Shown: positions 40,539 through 57,700 of the stretch, one piece after another | Numbering within the stretch: position 1 is the first letter of the stretch | Layout: every line of letters begins with the position of its first letter | Source: Dioscorea cayenensis subsp. rotundata | Lineage: Eukaryota > Streptophyta > Magnoliopsida > Dioscoreales > Dioscoreaceae | Reading direction: 5' to 3' | NCBI RefSeq assembly: GCF_009730915.1 | Contig: NC_052481.1 | Span: 20,682,461 to 20,746,460 of the forward strand | Length of the DNA: 64,000 bases | Made by a program: the position numbers and the translations under genes | Notes under the pieces: model-generated | Told to the model about the DNA's origin: nothing | The model's database searches: none | What the model saw: the letters and a program-made list of their open reading frames with translations, nothing else

Positions 40539-42005
40539 AATGCTTCTTTTAATTATCGATTACGAATTCATTTTGATTGTTAGCAGACTCTTTGTTTGTC
40601 TATATGTTTTCTTTGTTTATTTCGTGTACAAGATGCTTTATGTATCACATGCAGTGATTATGATCTGTATAGGCAGAGCAGTCTGGTTGACGCTGTTTTT
40701 TTGCTTTTCTTACCACCCCACCCCCTCATGCTTCATTTTTGTTTCTTATCCAATTTCATTATTATTTTTGCAATTTGGCTCAATTTTATGATTACTACTA
40801 AATAATAATTTATGGTCTTTAATTTTAGTTGGAGCAATATAAGAACAGTTTGGAAGCTTGCTTTGGGGGGTCAATGTTTATGTAGCTAGTGTTAACTGGT
40901 CTGCCCCTTGGTTTACCGGTTATTTCTCATTCAAACTTTAAATTTAAAGGGCATTGGAAAGGTTTAGTTTTATTTTTGTTTTAAAAATATTAATCTATAT
41001 CCTGTGCTTTAAAATCCAAAGAAATTATTAATATGAATGTATTTTCTTGGACATAATAGTATGTGGGAGCCGCTTTCTCAAATTTCTCCTGATTATGCAT
41101 TTTAGTGTTTATATCTTGCCTTTTATCTAGTGTTCTTCGCTTTTTCTGAGTGTACAGCTTGTGATTATTTTTGTGCTTTGAATGGCATCAGGATTTTTTA
41201 TTTTTTACTTTTCAATATACATATATATATATATATATATGTGCGTGTTTGTGTAAAAATTAATAAAGCTAGAATTTTATCGCGAAAACAGTAGACGAAA
41301 CATAAAAAATGAAAAAATAAAATACTTGACAAATATTAACCAAATTGGGAAAAAGACTAATGTCATCATCATTTTATAGCATAGACTAACTTTAGTTTGG
41401 GATTGGGATAACAAACTAAACATGAATTTACAACTCCATTGTCACCTGAAACAAAACATTCAAGAAGAAACACAACCAATATCATGGGATAAACTCCTTT
41501 AAAGTGGCTGCATGTTATTTTTTTTAAAATTTTACCATTTTACTCAAACCTTTAAAACCCATCCTAATCCTTAACCATCCTACCATCAAACACATGAGAA
41601 AAATCCAAAACAAACAAACAAACACACACACTAAACAAAACAAGAAGGTTTATATGATTCCCCTTTACAACCCCCCCTTCCCCATCATTACCACCACCGC
41701 CACCCAACCTTCCTACAAAACACTGCAACCCACCTACTTTACTCACCCCACAAAATAAAATAAAAGAAAAAAAAAACACAAGTAGTACTACTAAGTACTA
41801 ACTGATAAATCTCTACAGAAAAACAACAAGAAAAACAAAGTGAGCACCATCTCTTCTTCTCTACCTCTCTACACAAGAACAAGTACCAAGATAAGCACCA
41901 TTTCTCCATCTCCACAAAAGTAGAAGTAGTAGTAGTAGTAGTAGAAGAAGAAGATCAACAATTCCCAAAGTGATCACCTGCTCATAAAGTGAGCTCTCTC
42001 TCTCA
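40539..42005. other. Region between convergent genes (3' UTRs and spacer)
   Basis: Callose synthase (+) and the gene at 42006-43076 (-) end towards each other here. The DNA is AT-rich with a (TA)n run at 41217-41240. It turns C-rich on the plus strand near 41660-41740 and holds GTA/AGA triplet repeats at 41920-41955, probably in the 3' UTR of the minus-strand gene. No coding region is supported. Confidence 0.5.
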
Positions 42006-43076
42006 CTACTCCCTGGTTGGTGTCCCATGCCCACTCTCCTCACAATCCCCCACACTCTTCTCTGAACAAACATCCTCCTCTTCATCTCCCCCAACCACCA
42101 CCACCACCACATTCTCATCCCCATCTCCATCCCTTTCCATATTCTCATTCTTCTTCTCCTCCTTCCCATCCTCACTACGGTTATCATCATTCTTCTCCTC
42201 TCTCCTCAAAAACTCAGTTTCCAACCTATTCAACCTCCTCCTCACCTCTCCCATCTCCCTTTCTACCAAGAAAAGCCTTTCCTTTAGTGTCAAATTCTCC
42301 TCTTCCAATTGCGCAATGTGTGTATCCTGATCATCCACTCTATTCTCCAGCACATACGCCGCCGCCGCTGCCGCCCCGGCCTCCTCCCCCGTGCTCGGGT
42401 ACACCATCTCAAACCTACTCAAGTCATGATCCAATCTCCTCTCCACCTCCAAATGCTCCTCCACATCACTCTCACTCGACCCTTCCCCTTCCTCCACCTC
42501 CTCCTCCTCTCCGTTCACCCTTGTCGGCGATCGTAGCCTGATCAATCCTTTCATTGATCCATATCCATCAACTCCCCACTCCTCCTTCGCCATGTCCACT
42601 AACCCCTCTCGTGAAGGCGAGAACTTCGGCGTAGGTAGGATCGCCGGTGTCACCGGGCATGGTGACACTAAGGACGTGATCCCACCGGCCTTCTTCGCTC
42701 GGATGATGAACGACGTCGTGTTCCTCGGCGCGTACGGTGCGCTCCTGCCGAACTTCTTCTTGGGATAGAACCTCCGTGCTTTGGCCCTGTTCTGGGACTG
42801 CAGCTCGTTTAGCGTCGGAGGCTTATACCCGGCCGGACCTCCACCGTCACCGCCGGCGAGGCCAAGACCTGTCCCCACCGCTGACCCACCCTTCATCCGC
42901 TTGTCCGCGACCTTCTTGCCCTTCCAATTCATCCTTCCCGGCATCAACCCGGCACCAGCTGTGAACACCATCGGACGGGGGTTTTGAAACCCCATCGGAT
43001 CCTCCATCGCCGCCGCCGGCGGCCAGATCCCATAGCTCCGGCTTATCATCTGTGACGGATCGTTCATCTCCGGCAC
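42006..43076 (-). CDS. Conserved plant protein of unknown function with C-terminal coiled coil
   Basis: The single exon encodes 356 residues starting MPEMNDPSQMISRSYGIWPP. A highly conserved-looking central block contains YKPPTLNELQSQNRAKARRF, 'KKKFGRSAPYAPRNTTSFII', 'SLVSPCPVTPAILPTP' and 'AKEEWGVDGYGSMKGLIRLR'. I recognise these as features of a plant-wide family but cannot give it a reliable name. Residues ~248-290 (HIAQLEEENLTLKERLFLVE and following) form a leucine-heptad coiled coil. The tail is acidic, with a Val run made by GTG repeats. The basic RAKARRFYPKKKF stretch could be a nuclear signal. No membrane segment or catalytic motif is seen. A bZIP reading is unlikely because the basic block is not adjacent to the heptads. 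Start choice is reasonable: codon 4 is not Met and the leader begins directly upstream. The frame is intact throughout. Confidence 0.85.
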   Translation of the reverse strand: MPEMNDPSQMISRSYGIWPPAAAMEDPMGFQNPRPMVFTAGAGLMPGRMNWKGKKVADKRMKGGSAVGTGLGLAGGDGGGPAGYKPPTLNELQSQNRAKARRFYPKKKFGRSAPYAPRNTTSFIIRAKKAGGITSLVSPCPVTPAILPTPKFSPSREGLVDMAKEEWGVDGYGSMKGLIRLRSPTRVNGEEEEVEEGEGSSESDVEEHLEVERRLDHDLSRFEMVYPSTGEEAGAAAAAAYVLENRVDDQDTHIAQLEEENLTLKERLFLVEREMGEVRRRLNRLETEFLRREEKNDDNRSEDGKEEKKNENMERDGDGDENVVVVVVGGDEEEDVCSEKSVGDCEESGHGTPTRE

Positions 43077-43239
43077 TCAAACCCTCGATTCTTTGCTGCG
43101 AAACCAAATCAAAGGTAAAGAAACCGAAATCCTTCCGATCTTCAAGAAACCCTCACACAAACTCTCAAACTCCCCAAAATCGCAACCCAAATTCTCAAAT
43201 AAACGAGAAATCCAGAGTCTGATCTCCAATAATCCGGTA

Positions 43240-43360
43240 AGAAAAGCCCTAACCCTAACCCTAAATTCCCCCAAATCAAAACCCTCGTCGTCCCGGAACT
43301 AGAATTCGGAAATCGATCACCAATTAACCGTTGAAGAAAACCCTAACCCTAATTTCTGTC
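43240..43360. promoter_or_regulatory. Telo-box motifs in the leader/promoter of the 42-43 kb gene
   Basis: 'ccctaaccctaaccctaaa' (about 43246-43264) and 'aaaaccctaaccctaattt' (about 43338-43356) are interstitial telomere-type repeats, 170-280 nt upstream of the ATG. Telo-boxes are known near start sites of plant translation-related and cell-cycle genes. Confidence 0.6.
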
Positions 43361-43399
43361 CCAAAAACGCAGGGGAATCTCTGAGCTTGTATTTCGTAA

Positions 43400-44460
43400 A
43401 AGGAAACGGTTTATAATTTTTGGGGGAAATCGAGGGATTGTGTTGATATTTATAGGAGGGTGAGGATGGGATGAACGGTTGGATTTGCGTGCTTAGATGA
43501 ACGGCTAGGATCGTGTTTTATCGAATATATTGAATTTTTAATTGCCTTCTAACTTTGACAATTTTACGCGATTAGCCTTGTCATTAAAAGAAAGTGTCGG
43601 TTGTGGTCGCTGGGTTTTCCGTCAATTTTGAGGTATTAAATTTAAGTTAAATTACGATAATACCTTATTTGGGAGAAGTGGCGTTGGATTCACGAGCGAT
43701 TGTAGAAGTTTCTGGGCCGTTAGATTTTTTTTATATGGATCTGATCCCGAGGAAAATGCACGGTTGGATGGGACTAAATCTTTTCCATCCCGGGAATTTT
43801 ATTACCTGCAGGTTCTAGAATTTCACAAGAAAAAGGAGCTTTTAATTTTCTCTTTTTCTCTCTTTTTTTTTTTTTTTAAATAAAACGAAACAAGGCTTTG
43901 ATTTTTGAATCAATGAATCAAAATGCACATGACAAGAGGATATGGAATATATTTATTAAAAATATTTATTTTGCCTGTCCTACCTTGTCTGAACTAAAGA
44001 CTCTAAACAACTCTTCATATCTGAAGGCTTTCATCAATCAAAGAGCATATGATTTGGTGGCGTCTTTAATAACTATTATTTAATGTTCTGATGTGGGACT
44101 TGTTTTTTTTTATTTTTATATTTTCTATTTTTGTTTTAAATTATGGTCCAAACGTCAAATTTTGAACTCCTAAATTAAACAGTGAACTATAATTTCCAAA
44201 CACCCCCATCAACGAACAGACCCGCCAAATTAAGACCAATTCTTTGCTTCGTGTTTGGAGGGCACGCAGGCGTTATTCATAATTTCTCATTTAAATCGAA
44301 ATCATCACATGCACAATTCAATAGTGAATTTTAATTAAATTAGACGTGCTCGCGCGCGCACATATATATATATGACAAAATAGTTATTTTGACAAATTAA
44401 GGTTAACAATAGATTATTTTTTTTATAAATAAAAATAACAAATATATTAGAAAAACAAAA
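43400..44460. other. Intergenic AT-rich DNA
   Basis: Upstream side of the minus-strand gene at 42-43 kb. Apart from T-rich runs (43860-43878) and a short TA run (44362-44372), no feature or gene is supported. Confidence 0.5.
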
Positions 44461-44464
44461 GTAT

Positions 44465-44726
44465 AATAGCTGAATTGGTCCTTTTATTTTGTCTCTTTCT
44501 TTTTGATCCCTCCACTTAAAAATACTCCCAACTAGTCTCTTTATTCTTAAAAATCCTCTACTCTTGGTTTCTTCTCAACTAACCCTTATACAGAGACTAA
44601 TTGGGTCATTTTTAAATATAAAAGAACTAAATAGGCTTATTTTAAGAGTAGATGGTAATTGAAAATATTTCTAAATAGAAGGACAAAAAAAAAGAGAAAA
44701 AAAATAAAGAGACCAATCCAGCTATT
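44465..44726. mobile_element. MITE, 262 bp, with 5-bp target duplication
   Basis: The left end 'aatagctgaattggtc' matches the reverse complement of the right end (aatagctggattggtc). Imperfect inverted similarity continues inwards ('gtctctttctttttgatccc' against 'gtccttctatttag'). It is flanked by 'agtat' at 44460-44464 and 44727-44731. There is no coding capacity. It is related to the element at about 52046-52248. Confidence 0.75.
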
Positions 44727-44992
44727 AGTATTGACATATTTAACATTGTTGTATTGACCTGAAACTATACTTCCCTCTCATCTCATTGTTATAAACATTG
44801 AAGCTGATGGAGAGATTGTGGTTTTCTTCTTAAGATAATGAACATGAAATTCTTTAAAACTGCACCTTATCTCAGGTTTCTTTGCCCATTTGTGACTCTA
44901 ATTTTAATAAAAGAATCAGTCACCACAAAACTCAAATTAATCATTCCATACAAACCACCAGAAAAATCATTGTAAGTAAACCTTTATTCGCT

Positions 44993-44998
44993 AACTTA
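44993..44998 (-). terminator. Candidate polyadenylation signal of UGPase
   Basis: AATAAA on the minus strand, about 150 nt past the UGPase stop codon. Confidence 0.45.
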
Positions 44999-45149
44999 CT
45001 TTATAAGTGTCAAAACTCTAATGCACGGCTCTCAAATATGGTAGAGCAGCTAACGCTGCTATGATCAAAAGGAACTGAACTGATAAACAACAAGATGATC
45101 ACATTAAACAAGCAAAACTCCGACTTACAAATGCTCCAGGAAAAGATAC

Positions 45150-50279
<5,130 letters not shown>

Positions 50280-50395
50280 TGGAGCAAGAGATCAGCTCTG
50301 AATGGAGGGAGGGGAGCTGAGGTTTTGGGTCGAGATAGAGCACACAAAGGAGAGGTGGTAGCGTTGTGCGCGCTGTGAGTGAGAATGGGAAAGGT

Positions 50396-50404
50396 CTTAT
50401 ATAT
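50396..50404 (-). promoter_or_regulatory. TATA box of UGPase
   Basis: The minus strand reads ATATATAAG about 117 nt upstream of the ATG. The following leader is pyrimidine-rich (CCTTTCCCATTCTCACTCAC). A start site near 50365-50370 would give an ~90-nt 5' UTR. Confidence 0.6.
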
Positions 50405-50509
50405 TGGAGGCTTGGAAGAGAAGCTATTGTTCCGTTAAATGTAACGGAATATACTGACGGATATACTGCCGTTAGCGACGTGGCAACTAGAAACGCTGTG
50501 TTTTCGTGG

Positions 50510-50515
50510 CACGTG
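50510..50515. promoter_or_regulatory. G-box upstream of UGPase
   Basis: Palindromic CACGTG within 'gtggcacgtggcacgg', about 105 nt upstream of the TATA box. A second ACGTGG lies at 50478-50483. These sites are bound by bZIP and bHLH factors in plants. Confidence 0.5.
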
Positions 50516-50599
50516 GCACGGAGTGATGATGATGATGAGATGGTCAGAGATGAGATAAGGTGCGAGCAGTGGAGCATTGGAGGAAGGGTATTAGTGTAA

Positions 50600-52042
50600 A
50601 TTGGTTTTTGTAATAATAAATAAATAAAATATAAATTTTAATTTTAAATTTAATTTTGGGAATTTATTTGGTAAAATAACTTGAATGCTCCTTGAATACC
50701 TTCAATTTTTAATATTTTAAATATTTTTAATATTTATTAAAATACCAAAAATATCTTAAAAGAATTCCGGTATCAAAAAGCTATCTGGCCAACAACCACT
50801 ATTTGGTGAAATATTATAAAAATAATGAATGGGCAAAAACACAAGGATTAAATTCCTCGGTTGATAATATTATTGTAATATTGTGCATATGTTATAAAAT
50901 ATTATATACTATAACAGTATGATTTATTAATTATTTAAAAGTTTTTATGAAAAAATGTCGTTTTTTATTCTTTAAAATTACATAATAAGTGAATTCCTAT
51001 ATGATTATTAAGTCATTATATCTATTTGTCGTCGTCTCTTGACACTTCTTTGCGGGAGGCATGACAAAATGAAAAATTTTGAAGAATGATTGGGAAAATA
51101 ATTTTAGTTTTCAAGAATGCATTAATACTATTATATTTTATATATATATAAAAGTTACTTTTAATTTATTTTATATTTTGGCTTTGCTGTGTATTTTATA
51201 TTCGGCTTATGCATAAAGTGACAGAAATTTTGTCAATTTCTAGAGAAATTGACGGATGTGGATTTTTAAGAATAAAGATGTTGAGAAGATAAAATAAACT
51301 AAAATTATTATATTATTTATTTATATTAAAAAGAAGAAAATTTTTGTGCCAACTTGCTTTAGGTATTTGAAATAAACCACTTGTTAAAATAAGGTTTAGT
51401 GCAAAAGGTGACCCTGAGTTGTGCCATTAGTGGTTTTACATCTATACTCATAGATGAAATATATGTTGATTTTAATTTTCAATTAATGAGGTTTATTTAT
51501 TTTAATATTGTAAAATTGGTTTGGTAACTTATGATATCAAAAGATGCCATATGAGTCTATATGAGTTAGAAGGATTAAAATCAATAAATCTAATCATTAG
51601 GGACTTATAATTATATGTGTTTGATGATCAAATACAAATAATGACTGACTTCAAATACAAGTAATTGTTTCAACTAAAATAAAAAAAATGATAAAAATTT
51701 TGGAACAAAATACTATTAATAGTTTCAATTTTTGGGTCACATCCATTTTTTTTCACCGACTCTAATTTTGAAAAACTATAGAAATTTTTTTTTAACGTAG
51801 ACGGGATCAAAAAATAAATTTATTTTCAAATTTATGGATGTTTATAATGAGAATATGAATGTGAGTAAAAGAAATTATCCTTTTTAAGTTGAAATTATCA
51901 AATATGAGTTAACAAAATGAAAATAAAATAATTTTAAATTCAATACTTGTTTTTTAAAAGTAATAACTTAACTATAAATACGAGAAAAAAAAATTACTTC
52001 TTACTTTTGACGACCAGTACCTCACATCTCAATATATTTTAT
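50600..52042. other. AT-rich gene desert, left part
   Basis: Homogeneous AT-rich DNA with many stops in all frames. No gene, long terminal repeat or tRNA-like element is recognised. Confidence 0.5.
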
Positions 52043-52045
52043 AGG

Positions 52046-52248
52046 TATAATATCCGAATTAGTCTCTCTACTTTTTCTCACTTTTTTTTTTGTCTCTCTA
52101 CTCAGAAATGTTCCTGACTAGTCTTTCTACTCCGGCAAATGTAAGTGGATCCATTGTCAAAAGTTGAAAGACTAGTTGAGAGCATTTCTGAGTAGAGGGG
52201 TCAAAAAGAAAGAGATTTAAGTAGAGAAATTAATTCGGGTATTATACT
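52046..52248. mobile_element. MITE related to the one at 44465
   Basis: Inverted ends 'gtataatatccgaattagtc' and the reverse complement of the right end (gtataatacccgaattaatt). Inner phrases 'gtctctctact' and 'agtagaggggtcaaaaagaa' pair as inverted repeats. It shares the aat-a-cygaattrgtc head and the 'gtctctct...tttttgtc' interior with the 44465 element. Target duplication is uncertain (similar 'attttata' on both sides). Confidence 0.65.
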
Positions 52249-52249
52249 T

Positions 52250-55200
52250 ATTTTATAAGATAAATAAATATTTTATTAAATAATAAATATGGTAAAAATC
52301 CTAGACGTAAAGCCAACCGTTTGTTTTCCCTTTCTAAAATATTTAAAACATTAAAAAAAATGCATTATATCTTTTTTGTATTATTGTATATGAAGAGTGA
52401 AGTTGCCATGATGAGATCATGACATTGTTGGCGACACTAATCAATTCAATTAGTCAAATCCAAGGAGGAGAATATTAAACAATGAGTTAGAAAAATAAAG
52501 TTTTTAACATGGTTTTGTAAAGAATAAATTAGGATTGTAATTCATTTAAAGATGGTTCATGGTGGGTGAACATTAAAATATATATCAAGTTTTTTTTCCC
52601 CTAATAATATTTATCTCTCAACCTCTCAATGCATGATTGGAAAGTACTATATATATCCTAAGATATTATTTGATTTTTTAATATATATATATATAAAATG
52701 GACAAACCTCTCACTTTCAACCATTGTGAGAAGAAATTGATCTCTCGACGTCTCATTTGGTAAAAAGAAAAATTACTATCTTTTTTATCGTGAAAAATGA
52801 TGTATTTGTTGAAAATTTCCCCAGCACTTAGATCATTGATCGTATAAAATTAATATAAAATTGATGTAATAAAAATTATTAAAACACTTTATTTATATAT
52901 GTGACATAATATTGGTTTTCCACTTAAAGATTTAAGATTATGGTCTTATAGTTCTTACAAATATAAATAAAACAATACAAATTCAATTTGAGAGAAACTT
53001 ATTAAATTGGTTTTTTAAATCATAAAATTTTAAAAGGAGCCGCATCTATCATAAATAAGTTTCATTTCAAAAAATCCTTTTAAACCTAGAACACTTCAAC
53101 CACTAAGAGGTGATTTTATTAAGAAAAATCAAAGATATTAATCTCTATAAAGGACTCCTAATTTTAGTCTTTAAGCAGGTAGATATCATCTACATCAATA
53201 TTATCATCTTATTTGATTTGTTGATCTGAAATTGTGATGATCCTCATAAAAGACAGATTTGAACATGAACAAAAATAATAATATAATTATAACTAAAGAC
53301 ATATTTATATAATAAGAAGAGTTGTAAATGGTCTAACTTTTGCAAAGTAATAAATAAATCAATTAATTGTCATGTAGATTGACATCATCATTGGCACAAA
53401 AGAATTTGGTGTTAAATTGGAGATTTAAAAGATCTACTTGTAATGAAGATGCATTGCATTATCAGAGTGACATTAAACTTTGAGAGATGGAATATTGATT
53501 ATTAATACTTGAATATATTCTCCCAAAGTACTAAAGGATGCTCTCATGGCTGTTAATTCACCACCTTAGATATCACTCATCTAAGTTTGAGCTTATGTTT
53601 TGTGTAATGATTCGGCCTAACTTGATTTAAACATTATATTTTATGTTGGATAAGATTTCATAATCTACTTTTTAAAATAAAAATGAAAAGTAAAAGTTTT
53701 ATTTTACTCTTTTTTTTTTTAATTTTTTATCTCCCACCTATATTTAATTACCACATGTTTCACATATAAATGCGTTCAGAAAAAGTGTTGAGAAAAGGAG
53801 AAGCATGGTATCATTTTTATCTTGCAGAATAAGTGATTATGTAAAGTAAAAGTATTGCTATATATATATATATATAAAGCCTATAACTCTAACTAGAAAA
53901 TAAAAACATTATACCATCATGGCAATAAGATAGTTAGTATTTCATTTTTTTTCGTCGCATTAAAATAGAGTGAGGGTTCAAATAAAAATTATTGCATTCA
54001 ACCGGTGTTTTTTTGTGTTATAGTTTACTACAAAATTTTCAAGCAAAATTTATGAAATCACAATATAATAATGGAAAAAAATAATTAAGTATAGAATTAA
54101 TTATATTGTAACTTTGTTTATTATGAAAAAATATAACCGCCAACGACTATTTAGTCTATTGGTATGAATTCTTTCTAAAGGTTTTTGTATTTTTATCGAT
54201 AAGACAGATCTGAATCTCAACTTACGCAGAATAAAAGTATATATATGTTAAAATAATAACTCCACGTCAATGTACATTTTTTTTTGTGATTTGTTCATGT
54301 TTCGTCATATAAATATAACCAATATCTTATTTCATTATCTCGGAATAAAGAAAAAAAAAATACAAAGATTCCGGCTTCCATAGCAAAGTCTCTCCTCTCT
54401 TCTAAGCAATTAATTTGGATGTGAAAATTAAGAGAAATGTTTGCCTATTTGTCTCTAATTTAACAAGAGTGATATCTTATTTACCAATAAGCGGTATTGG
54501 AAAAATATTTAATAATATTGTTTTTAATAAAAATGAAAAAAAAAACAACTACATTGGCTTTTGCTTTAGAACATGCTGTTAAATGAGAGTTGGGAAAAGT
54601 GTTATTATGAATAAACTATTTCGTTCTTGTAGAATGTTTGGTGTTATAGTTTTCTATGACAGCTTACTCTATATGTTTTTTTTTTCTTGTCTTAAAATTA
54701 AACATATTTTCGGTGATTATAAATCAATATTTGACTACTTTATAAACATTGCTTGATGTAATAATTTAATTGTCTTATTCTATTTGATTATAATTCAATT
54801 AGAGATATTAATTTGTACCGGATCAAATAAGAACCCGACAAATTAGAATTAATTTAAGAAAACAAAAACAAAAATGGGACAAAGTTATTATTCCCATTAG
54901 GAATGGAGATTGGGCCGGGGAATATCTTTTTTGCCCATGCTTTCATCCTCATTCTCAAGATCATATAATTTAAGTTATATATATTATGTCTAAATAAAAA
55001 GTTAAAAAATCTATTTATTTCATTATCAAATTACTAATGAGTAAATAAACATTATTAAAAAATAAATATTACAACATCACATCCCGGATAATTGTAGCAT
55101 TTTGGGTCCCCGTACAAGGATTAAGGACCTTATTGTGATTGGGCTAAGGCCCAATCAAACTATTTCATGAGATGAAAGACTCGGCTCATATAGCAAGGGT

Positions 55201-55930
55201 CTACATCCTCATTATTCTCACTAATTTGTTGATAAATTAATTAAAGCTAAAAACAATAAATAAAACTATATAATGACCAACTAAAAGTAAATATAAGTAA
55301 AAGCACCTAATAATGTTTTTTTCATATTTTTTTTTGAATGAGTAGAATAAAATAAAAGGAACACTAACAAACAAAATCTTTACTTATTTACCATTATTTA
55401 AGAAAAAAAAATATACTTATTTAAAAAATTTGAATATACCAAAATTAGGCTTCACTCTCATCTCATACAAGAGTTTGGTGTCCAAATGCTATTCAACATA
55501 TAGTAAATAATGGTTTATTCTGTGTAAGTGATACATATTTTTTGCTTACAGAATACTCATTGTAGGAGAGAACTTTATAATTTAATCTCAACTATGTGTA
55601 TGTAGGGTTCGTTTACTTTATAGTTATAAATGATTACACTTTATAATATTGTGATAAAAAAAAATTTATAAGACACTTAATTTCTCTCCCTGTCATGACG
55701 TGAGACTTTAATGTCCCTATTTTGAGGCATCGCTTCAGCTGAGTTCTTAATGCGCTGACGGGTTGATGTAGTGCTAACTCTGTGTTGACATAACGTCTCC
55801 ACATCAACAAATTTACCAGAAATAATATCAAAACAGACTTATAGTTTTATTTGAAATTGAAGAAAAATTAAATTATTTTATACGTTATAAATTTTTTTAT
55901 AGTAACAGTATTATAAAATACAAACAATAT
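52250..55930. other. AT-rich gene desert, right part
   Basis: No gene is supported. It includes a SINE-like copy near 54141, a TA run near 53861-53876 and a slightly GC-richer block at 55660-55820 ('gtcatgacgtgagactttaa') that could be an old transposon fragment; its open frame has no recognisable product. Confidence 0.45.
54141..54235 (+). mobile_element. SINE-like element, short copy
   Basis: The head CAACGACTATTTAGTCTATT then GGTATGAATTC matches the head of the element at 9528 (-). A B-box-like 'gatctgaatctcaac' follows ~60 nt later. The 3' end grades into TA-rich DNA, so the boundary is approximate. Confidence 0.4.
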
Positions 55931-55997
55931 AAATATTTGTGATAATTAGTAAAATGAACCATGTTCTTTTACATTTGCACTATCGCATTTGTCAAAA

Positions 55998-56021
55998 AAT
56001 AATAATAATAATAATAATAAT
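55998..56021. repeat. (AAT)n microsatellite
   Basis: Eight uninterrupted AAT units. It creates a run of Ile in an open frame that is unlikely to be a gene. Confidence 0.85.
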
Positions 56022-56149
56022 TCAAAAACCAAATGAAATCAAACTCGAATTAATAACAAATACCTCCAAATTCAAAGTACATCAGCCAAAGCAAATCTCT
56101 TTCATTCATAAAAAGCACAAACAGTCCAACCCACTTCAATCAAATCACA

Positions 56150-56600
56150 GCCACAAAAGATTTTCCACTCTCGATTCCTTAATCACCTATCCATTATCCA
56201 CGTGTCACTCCATCTCCCCTCCAATCCAACGGCCACGATCACCCCATCCCGACTCTTCAATCCCCCACGAATATTCCTCCACGTGTCACTCGTACGAGGT
56301 CCCAGACTCCATCTCCTCTCAACCAATCAAATCACGCCCTCAAAACGCACAGGTGTCTCGCGGTCACACCGTGACAAAAGAACTACGTGTGGCTCTGCTT
56401 TTTTCTCATATTTTTTTAATAACAACCTGGATGCACATCTTGTGGCTCACAACACGCCCTTCGTTTATTTACTTAATTTAATTTTATTAATTAATTTATT
56501 TTGCCGTCGCTTTAATTAATGGGGACGCGTCGCTTTTGCTGACGTGGCGAAAAGCTCGGGACGAAAAGTTCTGCCAGTGCACTTTACCGTTACTGCTCTT
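56150..56600. promoter_or_regulatory. GC-richer block with repeated G-box/ABRE words, distal to REVEILLE
   Basis: CCACGTGTCACT occurs at 56198-56209 and 56279-56290, TACGTGTGG near 56384 and TGACGTGGC at 56540-56548. The block stands out from >5 kb of AT-rich DNA. It may be a distal promoter, an enhancer, or the promoter of an unrecognised transcript about 2.3-2.7 kb before the REVEILLE ATG. Confidence 0.45.
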
Positions 56601-57431
56601 TTGATCCAAAACTCTTGGCCAAGATTAATCCAACCATTTAGAATTTAGTTTCAAACATTAAATGGTAATATCTTTTTATTTTTATTTTTATTTTTTATAT
56701 AAATAATTTAACCAACCAACAACTTCCGGAATAATTAGCACTTGAGTTCTCCGTAAAATCTATTTGTAGTTAACGAAAAATCAATTTACTGAAACACCTA
56801 GAGGTACTAATTTTTTATTTGTGCATGTTCTTGATTTTTTTCTTAAATAAAAGTGTTAGTTGTCAATTTAATTAAAAAAAGTAATAATTTTTTTTATTAT
56901 TAAATAATTTGAGATAATAAAGGGCCAAAGGTGGGTGGAAATTGAAGGGTACCCGAATCTCCAAGATATAATTAAAAATAATTAAGAAAATTAAGGAAAA
57001 TATGTGGATAAATTCATGGTGGCCAAAACTTTTCGGAGAATTGAGAGGCTTTGGATTTTCCTTAGAATAAATGGGAATTATGAATCCTTTTTGAATTATC
57101 GAACTGTTTTTGGACACGTGTCACATTATTATGAGGAAGATATTAATTTGTCTCACTTTTGTTGATTTATTTATCAAGTGTATGTTTCTTGTTCACAAAA
57201 GCTTAGCCTAAATTTTAGCGGCTCTGGATTTTTCTGAGATATTTATTTGTTGGCTTTTTTTTTCAAATACACCCTGATAAATATCCAAATTGGAAATAAA
57301 AAAAAAAGTAGTCTAAAACTTTAACAACATAGTGTTAAAATATATGTTTTTTTTTTTTAATTTTTTGTGTGCTTGTATATCCTTTCAGAAATGATTAATT
57401 TTTGTTATGTTTAAAGTCTCTATTGCACCTA

Positions 57432-57440
57432 AAAATATCT
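57432..57440 (+). promoter_or_regulatory. Evening-element match
   Basis: AAAATATCT, the site bound by CCA1/LHY/RVE-type MYB proteins, lies about 1.4 kb upstream of the REVEILLE ATG. In AT-rich DNA one 9-base match can be chance. Confidence 0.3.
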
Positions 57441-57667
57441 GATATTATTTATTTTGACCCTGAATTTTAGTCTTTTATATCTAATTTTGACTCTTTATAT
57501 GAAGATAGATGCTTATGCATTGCTGGAATGAATTTGATATAGATGTAAAGCGGATAATTTTCCATTAAAAATCCTACAATATGATTTTTTTCCAAAAATA
57601 TATAACAGTAGACTATAAATGATCTTTAGATTATATCTGTCAAACCTAACAAAAGTATATATAACTC

Positions 57668-57668
<1 letters not shown>

Positions 57669-57700
<32 letters not shown>
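57669..57700. repeat. (AAT)n microsatellite
   Basis: Roughly ten AAT/ATA units in AT-rich intergenic DNA. Confidence 0.85.

Noticed and set aside
42017-42541. Proline/histidine-rich plus-strand frame
   Set aside because: It is antisense to the acidic and Gly/Glu-rich tail of the 42-43 kb gene and has low-complexity composition only.
50600-55930. Hidden LTR retrotransposon in the gene desert
   Set aside because: I found no paired long direct repeats, primer-binding site, or reverse transcriptase, integrase or gag motifs in any frame.
55939-56481. 180-codon open frame on the plus strand
   Set aside because: It contains an Ile run from the (AAT)n microsatellite and overlaps the G-box block. 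Composition is unlike the real genes here and no motif is recognisable.
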